DNA of 64,000 bases. It comes from Oricola sp. GTDB lineage: Bacteria; Pseudomonadota; Alphaproteobacteria; Rhizobiales; Rhizobiaceae. The notes beneath the pieces are model-generated. The model did not search any database and was not told the origin of the DNA. It was given only the letters and a program-made list of their open reading frames with translations. The translations under genes were made by a program, and so were the position numbers. The stretch is taken from NCBI RefSeq assembly GCF_022763245.1, contig NZ_JALEGV010000012.1:186001-250000 (forward strand), read 5' to 3'. Positions 18,908 through 27,424 of the stretch are shown in pieces (within the stretch, counting starts at the first letter, position 1; each line of letters begins with the position of its first letter).

Positions 18908-20020
18908 TTACCGCTCGAGAATGTCCCGCATCTCGACGAGGTTGGAGCGCACCCGCAACAGGTAGAAGCCCATGGTCGCCAGATGCGACGGCATGATCCA
19001 GCTCGACTCGTTGCCGTTGGAGATGATGAAGGGATGCATGTCGAGCGAAGCGCGCAACTGATCTTCCGTACGCTCCCAGACGGCTGTCAGCCGCCGGTCA
19101 TCATAGACGTCTCGGAAATCGGCCTGTGTGGCTTCCAGGATGCCGTAATAGGCATAGAGCTGCCCGTAGGTGAACCAGAACCGGTCGTCGGCGCGCGGGT
19201 CGAACCATCCCAGATCGCTCGCCTCCATGCGCTGGCGCAGGATGTCGGAGGTCGAGCCGATGTCGCCCGTGATCCGGTCCAGAAACTGCATGAGGTTGTC
19301 GGTGCGCGCGTCGAACTGGCCTTCGCAGGCCGTCAGTTCCTGGTTGAAACGGTCGAGCGCGCGCTTGGCGTCGCGCTGCCGTTCCGCCGTGGTCGGCTGC
19401 ACGAAGGGCGCCGAGAAGGTCAGCCACCACGCATCCTCGGTATAGGCCATGTCCTGGCGCGCTTCCTGCAGGTTCTGGTTGATCTGCGAGGTTCCGCGCA
19501 CGCGGCCCAGCCGGTCGACGAGCTCGACCGTCGTGCGGCGCAGGACCTGGTTCATCCCGAGCAGGAAGGCGGCCTTGTTGTCGAGGAACGGCGTGTTCTT
19601 CCAGGCCATGCCGAAAAGGCCCGCCTTGGAGAGCGGATGCTGCGGCACCCAGTAATTCTGGTTGACGCTGAAATCGATGAGGTCGCTGGTGACCTGTACG
19701 ATCGCCGACGGTGCGCATTGCGTCACGGAGCCCTCCGGCAGCGCCTCGCCGGGCGTGACCGTCAAGCTGGCGAAATCGTACCGGTCCACATAGTCCTGGT
19801 CCCAGTTCACCCAGCGTTCGGCGACCCAGAAGAAGTGGCCGTAGCCGATCACGATGGCGAGCACGATGGCGATGATCGGCGTCTTGATGATCCAGCCGCG
19901 GCGATTGTACCAGCGGCCGAACGCCATGAAGGGCCACAACAGCCAGGCGATGAAGGTCCCGATCCCGCGCCCGATCATTTCGAAGACGCGCGAGAAGAAG
20001 GCGATAATCGGATCCAGCAT
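18908..20020 (-). CDS. DUF2333 family membrane-anchored protein
   Basis: 370 aa. The N-terminal region contains a hydrophobic stretch at about residues 9-36 and a clear transmembrane helix at about 46-68 (IIAIVLAIVIGYGHFFWVA). The remaining ~300 residues form a large, mostly helical and probably periplasmic domain (WVPQHPLSKAGLFG, FLLGMNQVLRRTTVELVDRLGR, DRFWFTYGQLYAYYG). This matches DUF2333, whose function is unknown. It sits 23 bp after the preceding gene and 21 bp before the CHAT gene. It could be the inner-membrane link between the cytoplasmic ATPase components and the exported CHAT protein, which is inference only. Confidence 0.8.
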   Translation of the reverse strand: MLDPIIAFFSRVFEMIGRGIGTFIAWLLWPFMAFGRWYNRRGWIIKTPIIAIVLAIVIGYGHFFWVAERWVNWDQDYVDRYDFASLTVTPGEALPEGSVTQCAPSAIVQVTSDLIDFSVNQNYWVPQHPLSKAGLFGMAWKNTPFLDNKAAFLLGMNQVLRRTTVELVDRLGRVRGTSQINQNLQEARQDMAYTEDAWWLTFSAPFVQPTTAERQRDAKRALDRFNQELTACEGQFDARTDNLMQFLDRITGDIGSTSDILRQRMEASDLGWFDPRADDRFWFTYGQLYAYYGILEATQADFRDVYDDRRLTAVWERTEDQLRASLDMHPFIISNGNESSWIMPSHLATMGFYLLRVRSNLVEMRDILER

Positions 20021-20043
20021 GGTTCAAAACCCCTCGTGGCAGG

Positions 20044-21324
20044 TCAAAGACCGTAGAGCCGCTTTCGGAAAGCCGCCTTGTCGGTCAGGTAAGTGGTCTT
20101 CAGCGTGTCAACAACATGCTGCCGGTAATTCTCGTCATAGCCGGCATAGTCTTCATAGAAGCCCTGTTTGTTGAAAACATAACGCGACACGAAGTCGCTC
20201 GGCACATATTCGGTGATCAGCCGGTTGGTCAGCCAGGCGTCCTTGTGATCCGGCTTGGCGCGCGCCAGCAGGAAGCGGAACCGGTCCCGGACGTCGCGAA
20301 TGTCGACATGCCCGGACTGGGCGATGTCGCGCTTGACCGAATTCAGGAACGGATAGGCGCCGTCCTCATTGATGAGGCTGACATTGCGGTGCATCCAGGT
20401 CTGCAGCCAGACCGCGTCCATGCGGCTGAGGTCGGTCTCCGGCGCGGCCTTCCGCAACAGCCCGCGAATGGCCATCTGGGCGCGGTGCTCCAGGAAGCCC
20501 GACGGCTCCAGCCAGGAAGCGCGCGGCGGGTCGAGCCGGCCCGTCTCGGCGAGAAAGGCGTAGACCCGCGACGCGTCGCCGATCGGGATATAGGCGACCT
20601 GCCACGGCCGCGACCGGCGAAAGCCCGGAGCCTCCGGATCGCAGATCACCGTCGTCGTCCGCTCGTCATTGAAGACGTAGCAGCCGCCGAAATGGCTGGT
20701 CCAGAAGGCGTCGTGCCGGAACACCACCTTGTCGGGCACCAGCCGGTTTTCACGGATGTCGCCGGCGACCTTGGAAAGGTCGACCATCCGGTTGAGCATG
20801 GCGTCGTCGCGCCATGCGTTCGGTTCCGTCTTCAGCCGATCGACCAGAACCCGCAATTCGGCCGCCTTGCCGAGCACGTCGTCGGCCGACAGCACCTTGA
20901 ACTCGACCTGCTCGATCGACAGCAGGTCCTCGATGTCCTCGACCGTGGTGACGTTGTCCTCGATCTCGCCATAGATCACGTCCTTGATCGTCAGCGCCTG
21001 GATGGCGCGCGAATTGGCGTTGTAGAACTCGTAGACCAGCGCCTCGGTGTTGGAGAAGCAGGTGTGGACCACCGGCAGCGTCGCCTGCGCCGGCGTCAGG
21101 ATGATGAAACGGCGATTGATGCCGTTCGGATCGAGATAGTCCGGATCGCCGAACTCTTCGGCGACCTGCGGCGAGAACCCGGTCTTGTCGATCTCGAACA
21201 GTTCCAGATGCGTCTCCGGCAGCCCGAACGCCTTCAGCGCCTTGTTGTAGCGCTCGATCAGATGCGGCTGGGAGACGGCGAGAAGCCGGCCGTAGATCAG
21301 TTCGGTGTCGTAGAGGCGTTTCAT
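20044..21324 (-). CDS. Conserved protein of unknown function (DUF6638-like)
   Basis: 426 aa. The ATG at 21324 overlaps the stop of the AAA+ ATPase gene as ATGA, which indicates translational coupling. A GTG 15 bp further upstream is less likely. No signal peptide or membrane helix is seen, so it is probably cytosolic. Visible features are LYDTELIYGRLLAVSQPHLIERYN at the N-terminus, an acidic middle (EIEDNVTTVEDIEDLLSIEQVEF) and a Trp/Tyr-rich C-terminal half (DAFWTSHFGGCYVFND, MDAVWLQTWMHRNVSL). I believe it corresponds to DUF6638, but I am not certain. Its position suggests it works directly with the ATPase. Confidence 0.75.
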   Translation of the reverse strand: MKRLYDTELIYGRLLAVSQPHLIERYNKALKAFGLPETHLELFEIDKTGFSPQVAEEFGDPDYLDPNGINRRFIILTPAQATLPVVHTCFSNTEALVYEFYNANSRAIQALTIKDVIYGEIEDNVTTVEDIEDLLSIEQVEFKVLSADDVLGKAAELRVLVDRLKTEPNAWRDDAMLNRMVDLSKVAGDIRENRLVPDKVVFRHDAFWTSHFGGCYVFNDERTTTVICDPEAPGFRRSRPWQVAYIPIGDASRVYAFLAETGRLDPPRASWLEPSGFLEHRAQMAIRGLLRKAAPETDLSRMDAVWLQTWMHRNVSLINEDGAYPFLNSVKRDIAQSGHVDIRDVRDRFRFLLARAKPDHKDAWLTNRLITEYVPSDFVSRYVFNKQGFYEDYAGYDENYRQHVVDTLKTTYLTDKAAFRKRLYGL

Positions 21325-23237
21325 GATGCGCCGTTCCACAGCCCCCTCGCCTTCAACGCGGCGATCTCCTTCGCGGCCCGCTCGCGCAAGCGCTCGTTGC
21401 GGATCATCGTATCGACGGCGGCCTGGTCCGACTTGTCGGTGTAGCGGAACTCCGAGTCGGCGTAGCGGTTGATCTCCTGCATCACCATCGCCATCGTGAA
21501 CGGACCGCGCAGTTCCTCAATCATCGCTTTCTTGTCGTCATAGGACTTGTGCATGAAGGCGTCGGGCGTCTCGAACCACTCGTCCGGCAGGTCGATGTCC
21601 ATCGCCCGCATCTTGATCGCGTCGGTGATGTTCTTGATCGCGCGGCCGGTAAAGCGCGGCTCGGCCACCTTGATGCGGTGCAGATAGTCCCCGACATCGG
21701 CCATGGTTGTCGGTTCGCCGCGCTCTTCCATGAAACGCTCGTAGACGGCGAGCAGGCCGTCCTCCTTCGGCCGGTCATGGCCTTCATAGGCGGCGGTGAC
21801 GGCCTTCTTGATCGCCTGCGCCGCATAGAGTTCATGGTCGCCGAGCGGGATCGAATGATTCTTGCCGGCGAGAAGCACGAAGATGTCGACATAGTCGTCC
21901 TCGCTCTGCGGCCCGTCCACCAGCCAGCGCGCCCCGGCCCGCTGACGCAACGCGTCATCGACGTTCTCGGGATAGTTGGAGAACATGCCGAAGGAGCAAT
22001 TGCCGCGCACCACGGTCGTCGCGCCGGCGAAACTCTCCATCAGCACGGCCGTCACCTCGTGCTGGCCCGCGGACGCGCGGTCGTCGGACCGTTTCGCCGC
22101 CACCTGGTCTATGTCGTCCACCGTCCCGAAGCCGATCGCCTTCGGGTTGACGATCGTGTTGACGAACTCTTTGCAGTTCTGGCCCGACTTGCCCTGGTAG
22201 GAGGAGATCTGATCGACGCCGAAATTCTCGTAGTGGAACGGATAGCCGGCGATCGTGCAGTAGTCGTTGATCAGCCCGGCGATCATCTGGATCAGGATCG
22301 TCTTGCCGGTGCCCGGCGCGCCGTCGCCGATGAAGGTGAACAGGAATCCGCCCAGATCGACGAAGGGATTGAGCTGCCTTTCGAAGTCATAGGCGACCAG
22401 CATCTTGGCGAGCTTGGTCGCCTGGTATTTGGCGATGTGGTTGCCGATGATCTCGTTGGGCTTCTTGAACTGCATCACCAGCGGCTTGCGGCGCTGACCG
22501 GGCGCGACATCGAAACCGTTGATGGTGAAGTCGTCGGCCTCGATGCGGATATGGCTGTCCTCGAAGGCGCCGAGACCCGTGAAGCGGCCACGCCGTCCGA
22601 GCAGTCCGTCAACGGCGACTCGCGCGAAGGCCTTCGCCCGCTGCAGCATGGTCGTCTCGTCGGCAGCCCCGTCGATCGACTTCGCAAGCCCGGCAACCAG
22701 CGATTTCACCGCGTCCTGCGCCGTGTCGAAGAGGAAATCAGGCTCTTCGGGATCGCTGACCGGTTCCGTGCCGCCATCCAGCATCTGCAGGAGATAGGCG
22801 GCCAGCGTGAAAGCGGAGATATAGGCCGAGGCGTTGATCAACGCCTTGAAGCGCACCGCCTCGTCACCCTGCAGCGGCGACGAAAGGTTCCGCGCCTGAA
22901 GCGTCTCCAATTCGGTCTGCCGCGCAAAGACCTCCGCGACGGCCAGGGCGATCGCGATTCCGCGCCGGGTCCGGAAGAGCAAATTGTGCTGCACCGGCGT
23001 CAGCATCGGATCGTCCGGGCGGATCGCGCCGATCTGTTTTGCCAGCTCCACCTCGCGCGTGCGCCGCATCCCCCCGGTCGAGACCGTGGAGACGAAGCGC
23101 CGCCCGGTTCCCGCCAGCGCGGTGTCTGACCGCCCGCCGGCCTCCTCCATCACGATGATGCGCGTGACGAGCGACTGCGCCGTCGCGCGATGCCGCGCGA
23201 TATCCTCCTCGTCGATGCGTGTCAGGCCGATATCCAT
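21321..23237 (-). CDS. AAA+ ATPase of the CHAT-linked operon
   Basis: 638 aa from the ATG at 23237, with GGAG six bases upstream. A GTG immediately before it is too close to that site. An N-terminal helical region of ~290 residues precedes a AAA+ module. That module has Walker A GDGAPGTGKT (about residues 304-313), Walker B-like IGFGTVDDIDQ (about 369-379), a sensor-1-like FSNYPENVDDALRQRAGARWL with candidate arginine fingers, and a C-terminal helical part ending in a probable coiled coil. It has no membrane segment. It probably remodels a protein partner, perhaps the coiled-coil or membrane subunits encoded in the same operon. It does not match ClpX, FtsH or MoxR closely. Confidence 0.85.
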   Translation of the reverse strand: MDIGLTRIDEEDIARHRATAQSLVTRIIVMEEAGGRSDTALAGTGRRFVSTVSTGGMRRTREVELAKQIGAIRPDDPMLTPVQHNLLFRTRRGIAIALAVAEVFARQTELETLQARNLSSPLQGDEAVRFKALINASAYISAFTLAAYLLQMLDGGTEPVSDPEEPDFLFDTAQDAVKSLVAGLAKSIDGAADETTMLQRAKAFARVAVDGLLGRRGRFTGLGAFEDSHIRIEADDFTINGFDVAPGQRRKPLVMQFKKPNEIIGNHIAKYQATKLAKMLVAYDFERQLNPFVDLGGFLFTFIGDGAPGTGKTILIQMIAGLINDYCTIAGYPFHYENFGVDQISSYQGKSGQNCKEFVNTIVNPKAIGFGTVDDIDQVAAKRSDDRASAGQHEVTAVLMESFAGATTVVRGNCSFGMFSNYPENVDDALRQRAGARWLVDGPQSEDDYVDIFVLLAGKNHSIPLGDHELYAAQAIKKAVTAAYEGHDRPKEDGLLAVYERFMEERGEPTTMADVGDYLHRIKVAEPRFTGRAIKNITDAIKMRAMDIDLPDEWFETPDAFMHKSYDDKKAMIEELRGPFTMAMVMQEINRYADSEFRYTDKSDQAAVDTMIRNERLRERAAKEIAALKARGLWNGAS

Positions 23238-23265
23238 CACTCGCTCCTACCGCCGCCTCGTTGCG

Positions 23266-23481
23266 TCACTCGCCCGGTCCCGCTTGCGCGTCAGCCCCGC
23301 CATTCTCACCGTCCGCATCGTCCTCGACGGGCACCGCCCGAAACGCTGCCGTCTTCCGGCTCGCGAAGCGCGGGATGCCGTTATGTTCTTCTGCCAGCAG
23401 ATCCGGCGTGACGTCGCTGCAGCTAAATCCTGCCCGCACCGCGCCATACATCATCAGATCGGCATCGCACTTGTCACACAT
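23266..23481 (-). CDS. Small CxxC protein in the AAA+/CHAT operon
   Basis: 71 aa. Its ATG overlaps the stop codon of the preceding 383-aa gene by 8 bp, and it ends 28 bp before the AAA+ start, so it is embedded in the operon. The N-terminus MCDKCDADLMMYGAV carries a Cys-x-x-Cys pair and a third Cys lies at about residue 21, which could bind a metal. The C-terminal third is acidic and Gly/Ala-rich, probably disordered. No family is recognised. Short length and overlap make it easy to miss in automatic annotation. Confidence 0.65.
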   Translation of the reverse strand: MCDKCDADLMMYGAVRAGFSCSDVTPDLLAEEHNGIPRFASRKTAAFRAVPVEDDADGENGGADAQAGPGE

Positions 23482-24625
23482 CGCTGATCACCTCTCCGCC
23501 GGAGATGATGTGCGTCTGGTAACCGGCGAACACGCTTTCCGTCTCGCCCGCCGCATAGAGCGCCTGATAGGATTCATGCGGGATCAGCGCGTGTTTTTCG
23601 TAGGCCGATACGCCGGTCCGCGCCGCTTCGAGGTCGTCCGTCTCGATGTGGAATTCCTCGCGCGCCGGCTCCGACGACCACAGCCCCCTGCGCGCCGGCC
23701 GTTCGGTCTTGGAATAGATGTCCTGGATCGTCCATGTCAGCAGCCAGGCATTGGCCGGGTTGGCGACCTTCTCCAGCACGTCGTTCACCCGCCGATTGTG
23801 TTCCGTGATGCCCGCCGAATAGAAGGGCCCCAAGACGATGCGACGCAACTGCTTGGGGTGCAGTTCGTCGAAGTCCTTGTCCATGTTCGTGGCGATCGTC
23901 GACGGCGACAGCGAATAGGCGGAATTGCGCTCGACGAAGGCGTCGAAACTGCGCGCCAGCGTCGGGTTCAAAAGCCCGCCCACGGGCAGCGGTATGTTGA
24001 CCGAACCGTTCAGCTTGCCGTCCTTAGTCACCAGCATCTTGACGATGTCCGGCGACGAATCCTCGACCATCACGGTGTAGACGAGCGGCAGGTTGGAGGA
24101 GCCGTCGAAGGCACCCCAATGGACCATGTAATAGGGCCGCATGGTCTTCGGATTGACCGAGACCTTGATCGTCTCGGGCAGCACCAGCGGCGAAAAGACG
24201 TTCCCCTCCTGCACCCGCTCCAGATAGAGCCGTTCGGCCATGGATTGCTGCAGGTCCTTCGGAAAGGCCTTGTGGCGCAGGATGAAGTCCGCCATCTCCT
24301 CGCGCAGCGTGTCCGCCTCGGGGATCTCGGCAAGCCGCGCCTTGGCGGTCCGCCGGTCGTTCTCCAGCTCCAGGACGTTCTGGAACACCGGAAACCCGCT
24401 TTCCGCACGCGAGATGCGGAAAGACTTGGCGTAGTCAAGATGATTGCGCCAGCAGGCGAAGGACGCCTCAAGCCGCTCCACATAGCCGCTGACGACTTGC
24501 GCGACGAGCGCGTGGCGATAGAGCGGCGACCGGTCGTCGCGCAGGAAGATGTCGAGCCCGTCGAGCGCGGCGCGAATCGAGGCGAAATAGCGATCGACAG
24601 GCGTGTCCTGCGGCATCGTCGTCAT
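23474..24625 (-). CDS. Conserved protein of unknown function, 383 aa
   Basis: Second gene of the operon, 28 bp after the coiled-coil gene. No signal peptide or transmembrane helix is visible. The N-terminal ~150 residues are helical (DRYFASIRAALDGLDIFLRD, RRTAKARLAEIPEADTLREEMADFI). The middle is a mixed alpha/beta domain with KVSVNPKTMRPYYMVHWGAF, LPLVYTVMVEDSSPDIVKML and LNGSVNIPLPVGG. The C-terminal part contains FGPFYS-like and WLLTWTIQDIYSKTERPARRG segments. I do not recognise the family. Its stop overlaps the start of the small CxxC gene. It is presumably a cytosolic subunit or adaptor of the same complex. Confidence 0.7.
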   Translation of the reverse strand: MTTMPQDTPVDRYFASIRAALDGLDIFLRDDRSPLYRHALVAQVVSGYVERLEASFACWRNHLDYAKSFRISRAESGFPVFQNVLELENDRRTAKARLAEIPEADTLREEMADFILRHKAFPKDLQQSMAERLYLERVQEGNVFSPLVLPETIKVSVNPKTMRPYYMVHWGAFDGSSNLPLVYTVMVEDSSPDIVKMLVTKDGKLNGSVNIPLPVGGLLNPTLARSFDAFVERNSAYSLSPSTIATNMDKDFDELHPKQLRRIVLGPFYSAGITEHNRRVNDVLEKVANPANAWLLTWTIQDIYSKTERPARRGLWSSEPAREEFHIETDDLEAARTGVSAYEKHALIPHESYQALYAAGETESVFAGYQTHIISGGEVISDV

Positions 24626-24653
24626 GGTCGCTCAGCCGTCCCGCGAGCCGCGG

Positions 24654-25742
24654 TCACTGGCGCACGTAGTTGGCGGAGTCGTGCTTCTGCATCACCTCGT
24701 CGAAGCGCCGCGCGAAGGCCTCGTCGGCCAGCTTCTTGCGCCGCTGGATGTCCTGGGTGGCGACCATGTTCTTCTCGTGCATCTCGAGAAGGTCGGCGAT
24801 GTGCGACTGCGACGCCGCGCCGATGCCGGCCATCGTCGTCTCGGCCGCGGTATCGACCTGGCTACCCAGCGTGTTGATCTTGTGGGCAACATCCTGCTGG
24901 GCGGCCGTCTTCAGCGAATCCTCCAGCGACTTGTAGAGAACGATGCGCTGTTCGGTGTCGATGGTGAGCTTGTTGATCAGCGTCTGCTGGGCGGCGATCT
25001 GGTTGTTCAGCGAATCGACGAAGGTCTGGAACATGGAGGTGTAGCGTTCCAGCGTCTGGCTCTCGGCCAGCAGCGTCTGCTCCTTGGCCTGCTTCTCGTT
25101 GTATTCGGTCGCAAGCTGGGAACGCTCGCCCTCCAGTTCCGTGCGATCCTTCTGGTTGGTGGAAGCCGCGATCTTGTTTTCCAGATCGAGCAGCATCGGG
25201 TTCAGTTCCTCGATGCGCTTCTGCGTGGCCTCCAGCTCCTCCATCGTCGACTTGCGCCGTTCGATCACGTTGCGCAGGCTCTCCTCGGAGGTTGCGTAGC
25301 GCGTGTCCAGAATGTCCTTCTGGTTGCTCAGAATGCCGACGATCATGTCGGACTTCGCCAGCAGTTCCTGCAGATTGCCCGCCAACGACATGTTGCGGAC
25401 GCGCTCGGTGCGCATACGCTGCATCCGCTGCTTCGAGAACATGCCGATCAGCTTCTCGACGCCGGAATAGGATTTCATCGATTCGAACTCGGAACCGAAG
25501 ACGTTCGTCGCGTCCTCCAACCCGATGATCAGGTCGGCGATGTTGCCCTCCATCACCTTCTGCTGTTTCAGGACGTCCTGAATGCGGGCATTCTCGATGT
25601 CGAAATCGGCGTCGCCGATGGCCTTGTCGGCCTTGGCGAACTTGTCGAGGACAGTGCCGGACTGCTCGATCTTCGAGCGCATCTCGTCAACGACCTGCTT
25701 CGTCTTCTCGATCTCGGCGTCAAAATTCTGCAAAGTCGCCAT
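24654..25742 (-). CDS. Long coiled-coil protein, first gene of the AAA+/CHAT operon
   Basis: 362 aa from the ATG at 25742, with AGGAG eight bases upstream. Longer in-frame starts have no such site. Almost the whole protein is predicted helical coiled coil: heptad-rich segments run from IEKTKQVVDEMRSKIEQSG through TMEELEATQKRIEELNPMLLDLENKI to RRKKLADEAFARRFDEVM. There is no membrane helix. The order of segments (a short compact region around VFGSEFESMKSYSGVEKLIGMFSK, then long helices) is loosely like TelA/KlaA toxic-anion-resistance proteins. That resemblance is weak and unproven. It may be a scaffold or substrate of the ATPase. Confidence 0.7.
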   Translation of the reverse strand: MATLQNFDAEIEKTKQVVDEMRSKIEQSGTVLDKFAKADKAIGDADFDIENARIQDVLKQQKVMEGNIADLIIGLEDATNVFGSEFESMKSYSGVEKLIGMFSKQRMQRMRTERVRNMSLAGNLQELLAKSDMIVGILSNQKDILDTRYATSEESLRNVIERRKSTMEELEATQKRIEELNPMLLDLENKIAASTNQKDRTELEGERSQLATEYNEKQAKEQTLLAESQTLERYTSMFQTFVDSLNNQIAAQQTLINKLTIDTEQRIVLYKSLEDSLKTAAQQDVAHKINTLGSQVDTAAETTMAGIGAASQSHIADLLEMHEKNMVATQDIQRRKKLADEAFARRFDEVMQKHDSANYVRQ

Positions 25743-25799
25743 CAAAGCCTCTCCTTCAGCCCGGCCCAAACGTCCGTCCTGCCGTCCACGGACCCATCG

Positions 25800-25828
25800 G
25801 ATATAGACTCTGACTGTTTCGATTTGAA
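25800..25828 (-). promoter_or_regulatory. Candidate promoter of the AAA+/CHAT operon
   Basis: On the minus strand, TTCAAA (25823-25828) and TATATC (25800-25805) are 17 bp apart, about 58 bp upstream of the coiled-coil gene start. Each matches the sigma-70-type consensus at four of six bases. No operator-like palindrome is obvious. Confidence 0.45.
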
Positions 25829-25873
25829 GTATTGCATTGCACGGACAGACGCAGCGGAAGCACCGCAGCGCGA

Positions 25874-26419
25874 TCAGGCCACCTGCAAGGCCCCGGCATC
25901 GCCGCGTTTCGCCAGCGGCTCGCCGAGCAGTTCCTCCATGAAGACGCTCATCAATTGCGACCGCCCGTCGACCCCCGCCTTGGCGTAGATGCGCGCGCAT
26001 TGCGCCCGGACGGTGCCGCTCGCGGTCCCGCGGATCGAGGCGATCGAATCATTGTCGAGCCCCTTGAGCAACAGGAGCGCGACGTCGCGCTCGGCATCCG
26101 AAAGGCGCCATTCGGAAAAGAAGCCGTCGATCAGGGCCTGCATGTCGCCGCGTGCGGCGCGCAGGCCGATTTCCATCGACGCGTTGCGCTGCAGAATCCT
26201 GCGCAACTCGAACAGCATGAACCCCGTTCCGACGACAAGGACGATGGCCGCCACGGCTTCGACCATCAGATGCGAGGCCTCGCCGCTGCCGAAGGATTCG
26301 ATATCGGCAATGACATCCATGGCGAAGAAGACGGTGCACATCACATTCGCCACGATGAGAACGGCGAGCATGTAAGCCCGCCGTTTGCTCTGAAGTCCGA
26401 TCAAGCCGATGCTGCTCAT
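25874..26419 (-). CDS. Membrane-anchored LuxR-type HTH regulator
   Basis: 181 aa. The ATG at 26419 overlaps the stop of the cytochrome b gene as ATGA. Two transmembrane helices occupy about residues 15-37 and 46-68. A C-terminal LuxR-type helix-turn-helix follows (LSDAERDVALLLLKGLDNDSIASIRGTASGTVRAQCARIYAKAGV, about residues 105-150). There is no receiver domain. The architecture suggests that a signal sensed at the membrane directly controls a DNA-bound output. As part of an operon with a heme cytochrome and a PepSY protein it may sense redox or an envelope signal, which is inference. Confidence 0.8.
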   Translation of the reverse strand: MSSIGLIGLQSKRRAYMLAVLIVANVMCTVFFAMDVIADIESFGSGEASHLMVEAVAAIVLVVGTGFMLFELRRILQRNASMEIGLRAARGDMQALIDGFFSEWRLSDAERDVALLLLKGLDNDSIASIRGTASGTVRAQCARIYAKAGVDGRSQLMSVFMEELLGEPLAKRGDAGALQVA

Positions 26420-26991
26420 TCCGTCTCCCGGCCCGCCGGCACCCGTTTGCGTCCGTCGATCATCGCACGCACCAGCGGAACGCCGCTCATCCAGGTCTCG
26501 GCGAAGACGCCGATCAGGTGCAAGGCGACGGATGCCATCAGCCACGAGAACGCGACTTCATGCACCTCCTTCACCCAATCCAGTCCGAAAAAGCGGATCG
26601 TTCCCATCATGATGCCCGTGGCGCAGAGCACAAGGACGGTCGCCCAGATATTGTAGACCATCAAAGCGCCCAGCGGATTGTGCGACAGATGCAGAAGATT
26701 ACGGCCGGAAACCGTGTCGCGAATGTGACGCAGCGCCGCAACCGGATTTGGTGGAAAAGCCGTGAACCGGGCGTGACGCGGCCCGATCAGCCCCCAGACC
26801 AATCGAAGCACGACAAGCCCGAGCGCGGCATAGCCGACATATTCATGCAGCCTGTTTTCGGGATCGGTGACGAAACCGTTCAGGACGATCACCGCGACCA
26901 GCGACCAGTGGATCATCCGGACCAGAGGATCCCAGACCGGAATGACCTGGATGCCGGCATCGCCGGCACCCCGTGTTGATGTGGCGTCCAT
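26416..26991 (-). CDS. Cytochrome b561-family membrane protein
   Basis: 191 aa, with four predicted transmembrane helices and His residues placed for two b-type hemes: VRMIHWSLV in helix 1, NRLHEYVGY before helix 2, KEVHEVAFSWLM in helix 3 and SVALHLIGV in helix 4. This matches the Ni/Fe-hydrogenase cytochrome b / b561 group, which passes electrons through the inner membrane. The ATG at 26991 lies 7 bp after the PepSY stop. Its stop is translationally coupled to the LuxR-type gene. The electron donor and acceptor are unknown. Confidence 0.85.
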   Translation of the reverse strand: MDATSTRGAGDAGIQVIPVWDPLVRMIHWSLVAVIVLNGFVTDPENRLHEYVGYAALGLVVLRLVWGLIGPRHARFTAFPPNPVAALRHIRDTVSGRNLLHLSHNPLGALMVYNIWATVLVLCATGIMMGTIRFFGLDWVKEVHEVAFSWLMASVALHLIGVFAETWMSGVPLVRAMIDGRKRVPAGRETE

Positions 26992-26998
26992 CACCGGC

Positions 26999-27253
26999 TC
27001 ACTTCATGCTGAGCTTGGTGATCTTGCCGGAGGCGCCGTCGACATAGACCTCGCCCATAGTCTTGTCCTTGACGAAATAGACTTCGATCATGCCGTCCTC
27101 CATTTCGCCCTTGCGAACCTCGTAGCCCATTTCGACGAGCTTCGCTTTGACCTGGTCGAGGTCGTGGCCAAGCATGTCGCCCTGCATCAGGCCTTGCGCG
27201 AAAGCGGGCATGGCGACGAGGACGGCGGCGGCGGTGAGGATGATCTTGCGCAT
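26999..27253 (-). CDS. Small exported PepSY-domain protein
   Basis: 84 aa. The signal peptide is MRKIILTAAAVLVAMPAFAQ. The mature ~64 residues form one PepSY-like unit (LDQVKAKLVEMGYEVRKGEMEDGMIEVYFVKDKTMGEVYVDGASGKITKL). The ATG at 27253 is preceded by GGAAGGAAAT-type purines. Such small PepSY proteins are periplasmic and often accompany cytochrome b561 genes. It is the first gene of a three-gene operon with the cytochrome and the membrane-bound LuxR-type regulator. Confidence 0.85.
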   Translation of the reverse strand: MRKIILTAAAVLVAMPAFAQGLMQGDMLGHDLDQVKAKLVEMGYEVRKGEMEDGMIEVYFVKDKTMGEVYVDGASGKITKLSMK

Positions 27254-27424
27254 TCGGTATTTCCTTCCATGGTTTGAAGTGCGGCGCGACGGACGCTCCG
27301 TCGGCACGCGGGGAAGGATGTCGCCGGGAAAGCAGCGCTTCGAAACGGGCTTTCGGCTTATCGGTTCGGATATAAGCGGGCGCTTACGCGCGCAAAACAG
27401 GGCCATGAGGCCCGGGCGGCAGGC

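Noticed and set aside
24654-25742. TelA tellurite-resistance protein
   Set aside because: There is only a loose resemblance in helical layout. No TelA-specific motif could be identified and no TerD-type gene is nearby, so it is left as a coiled-coil protein.
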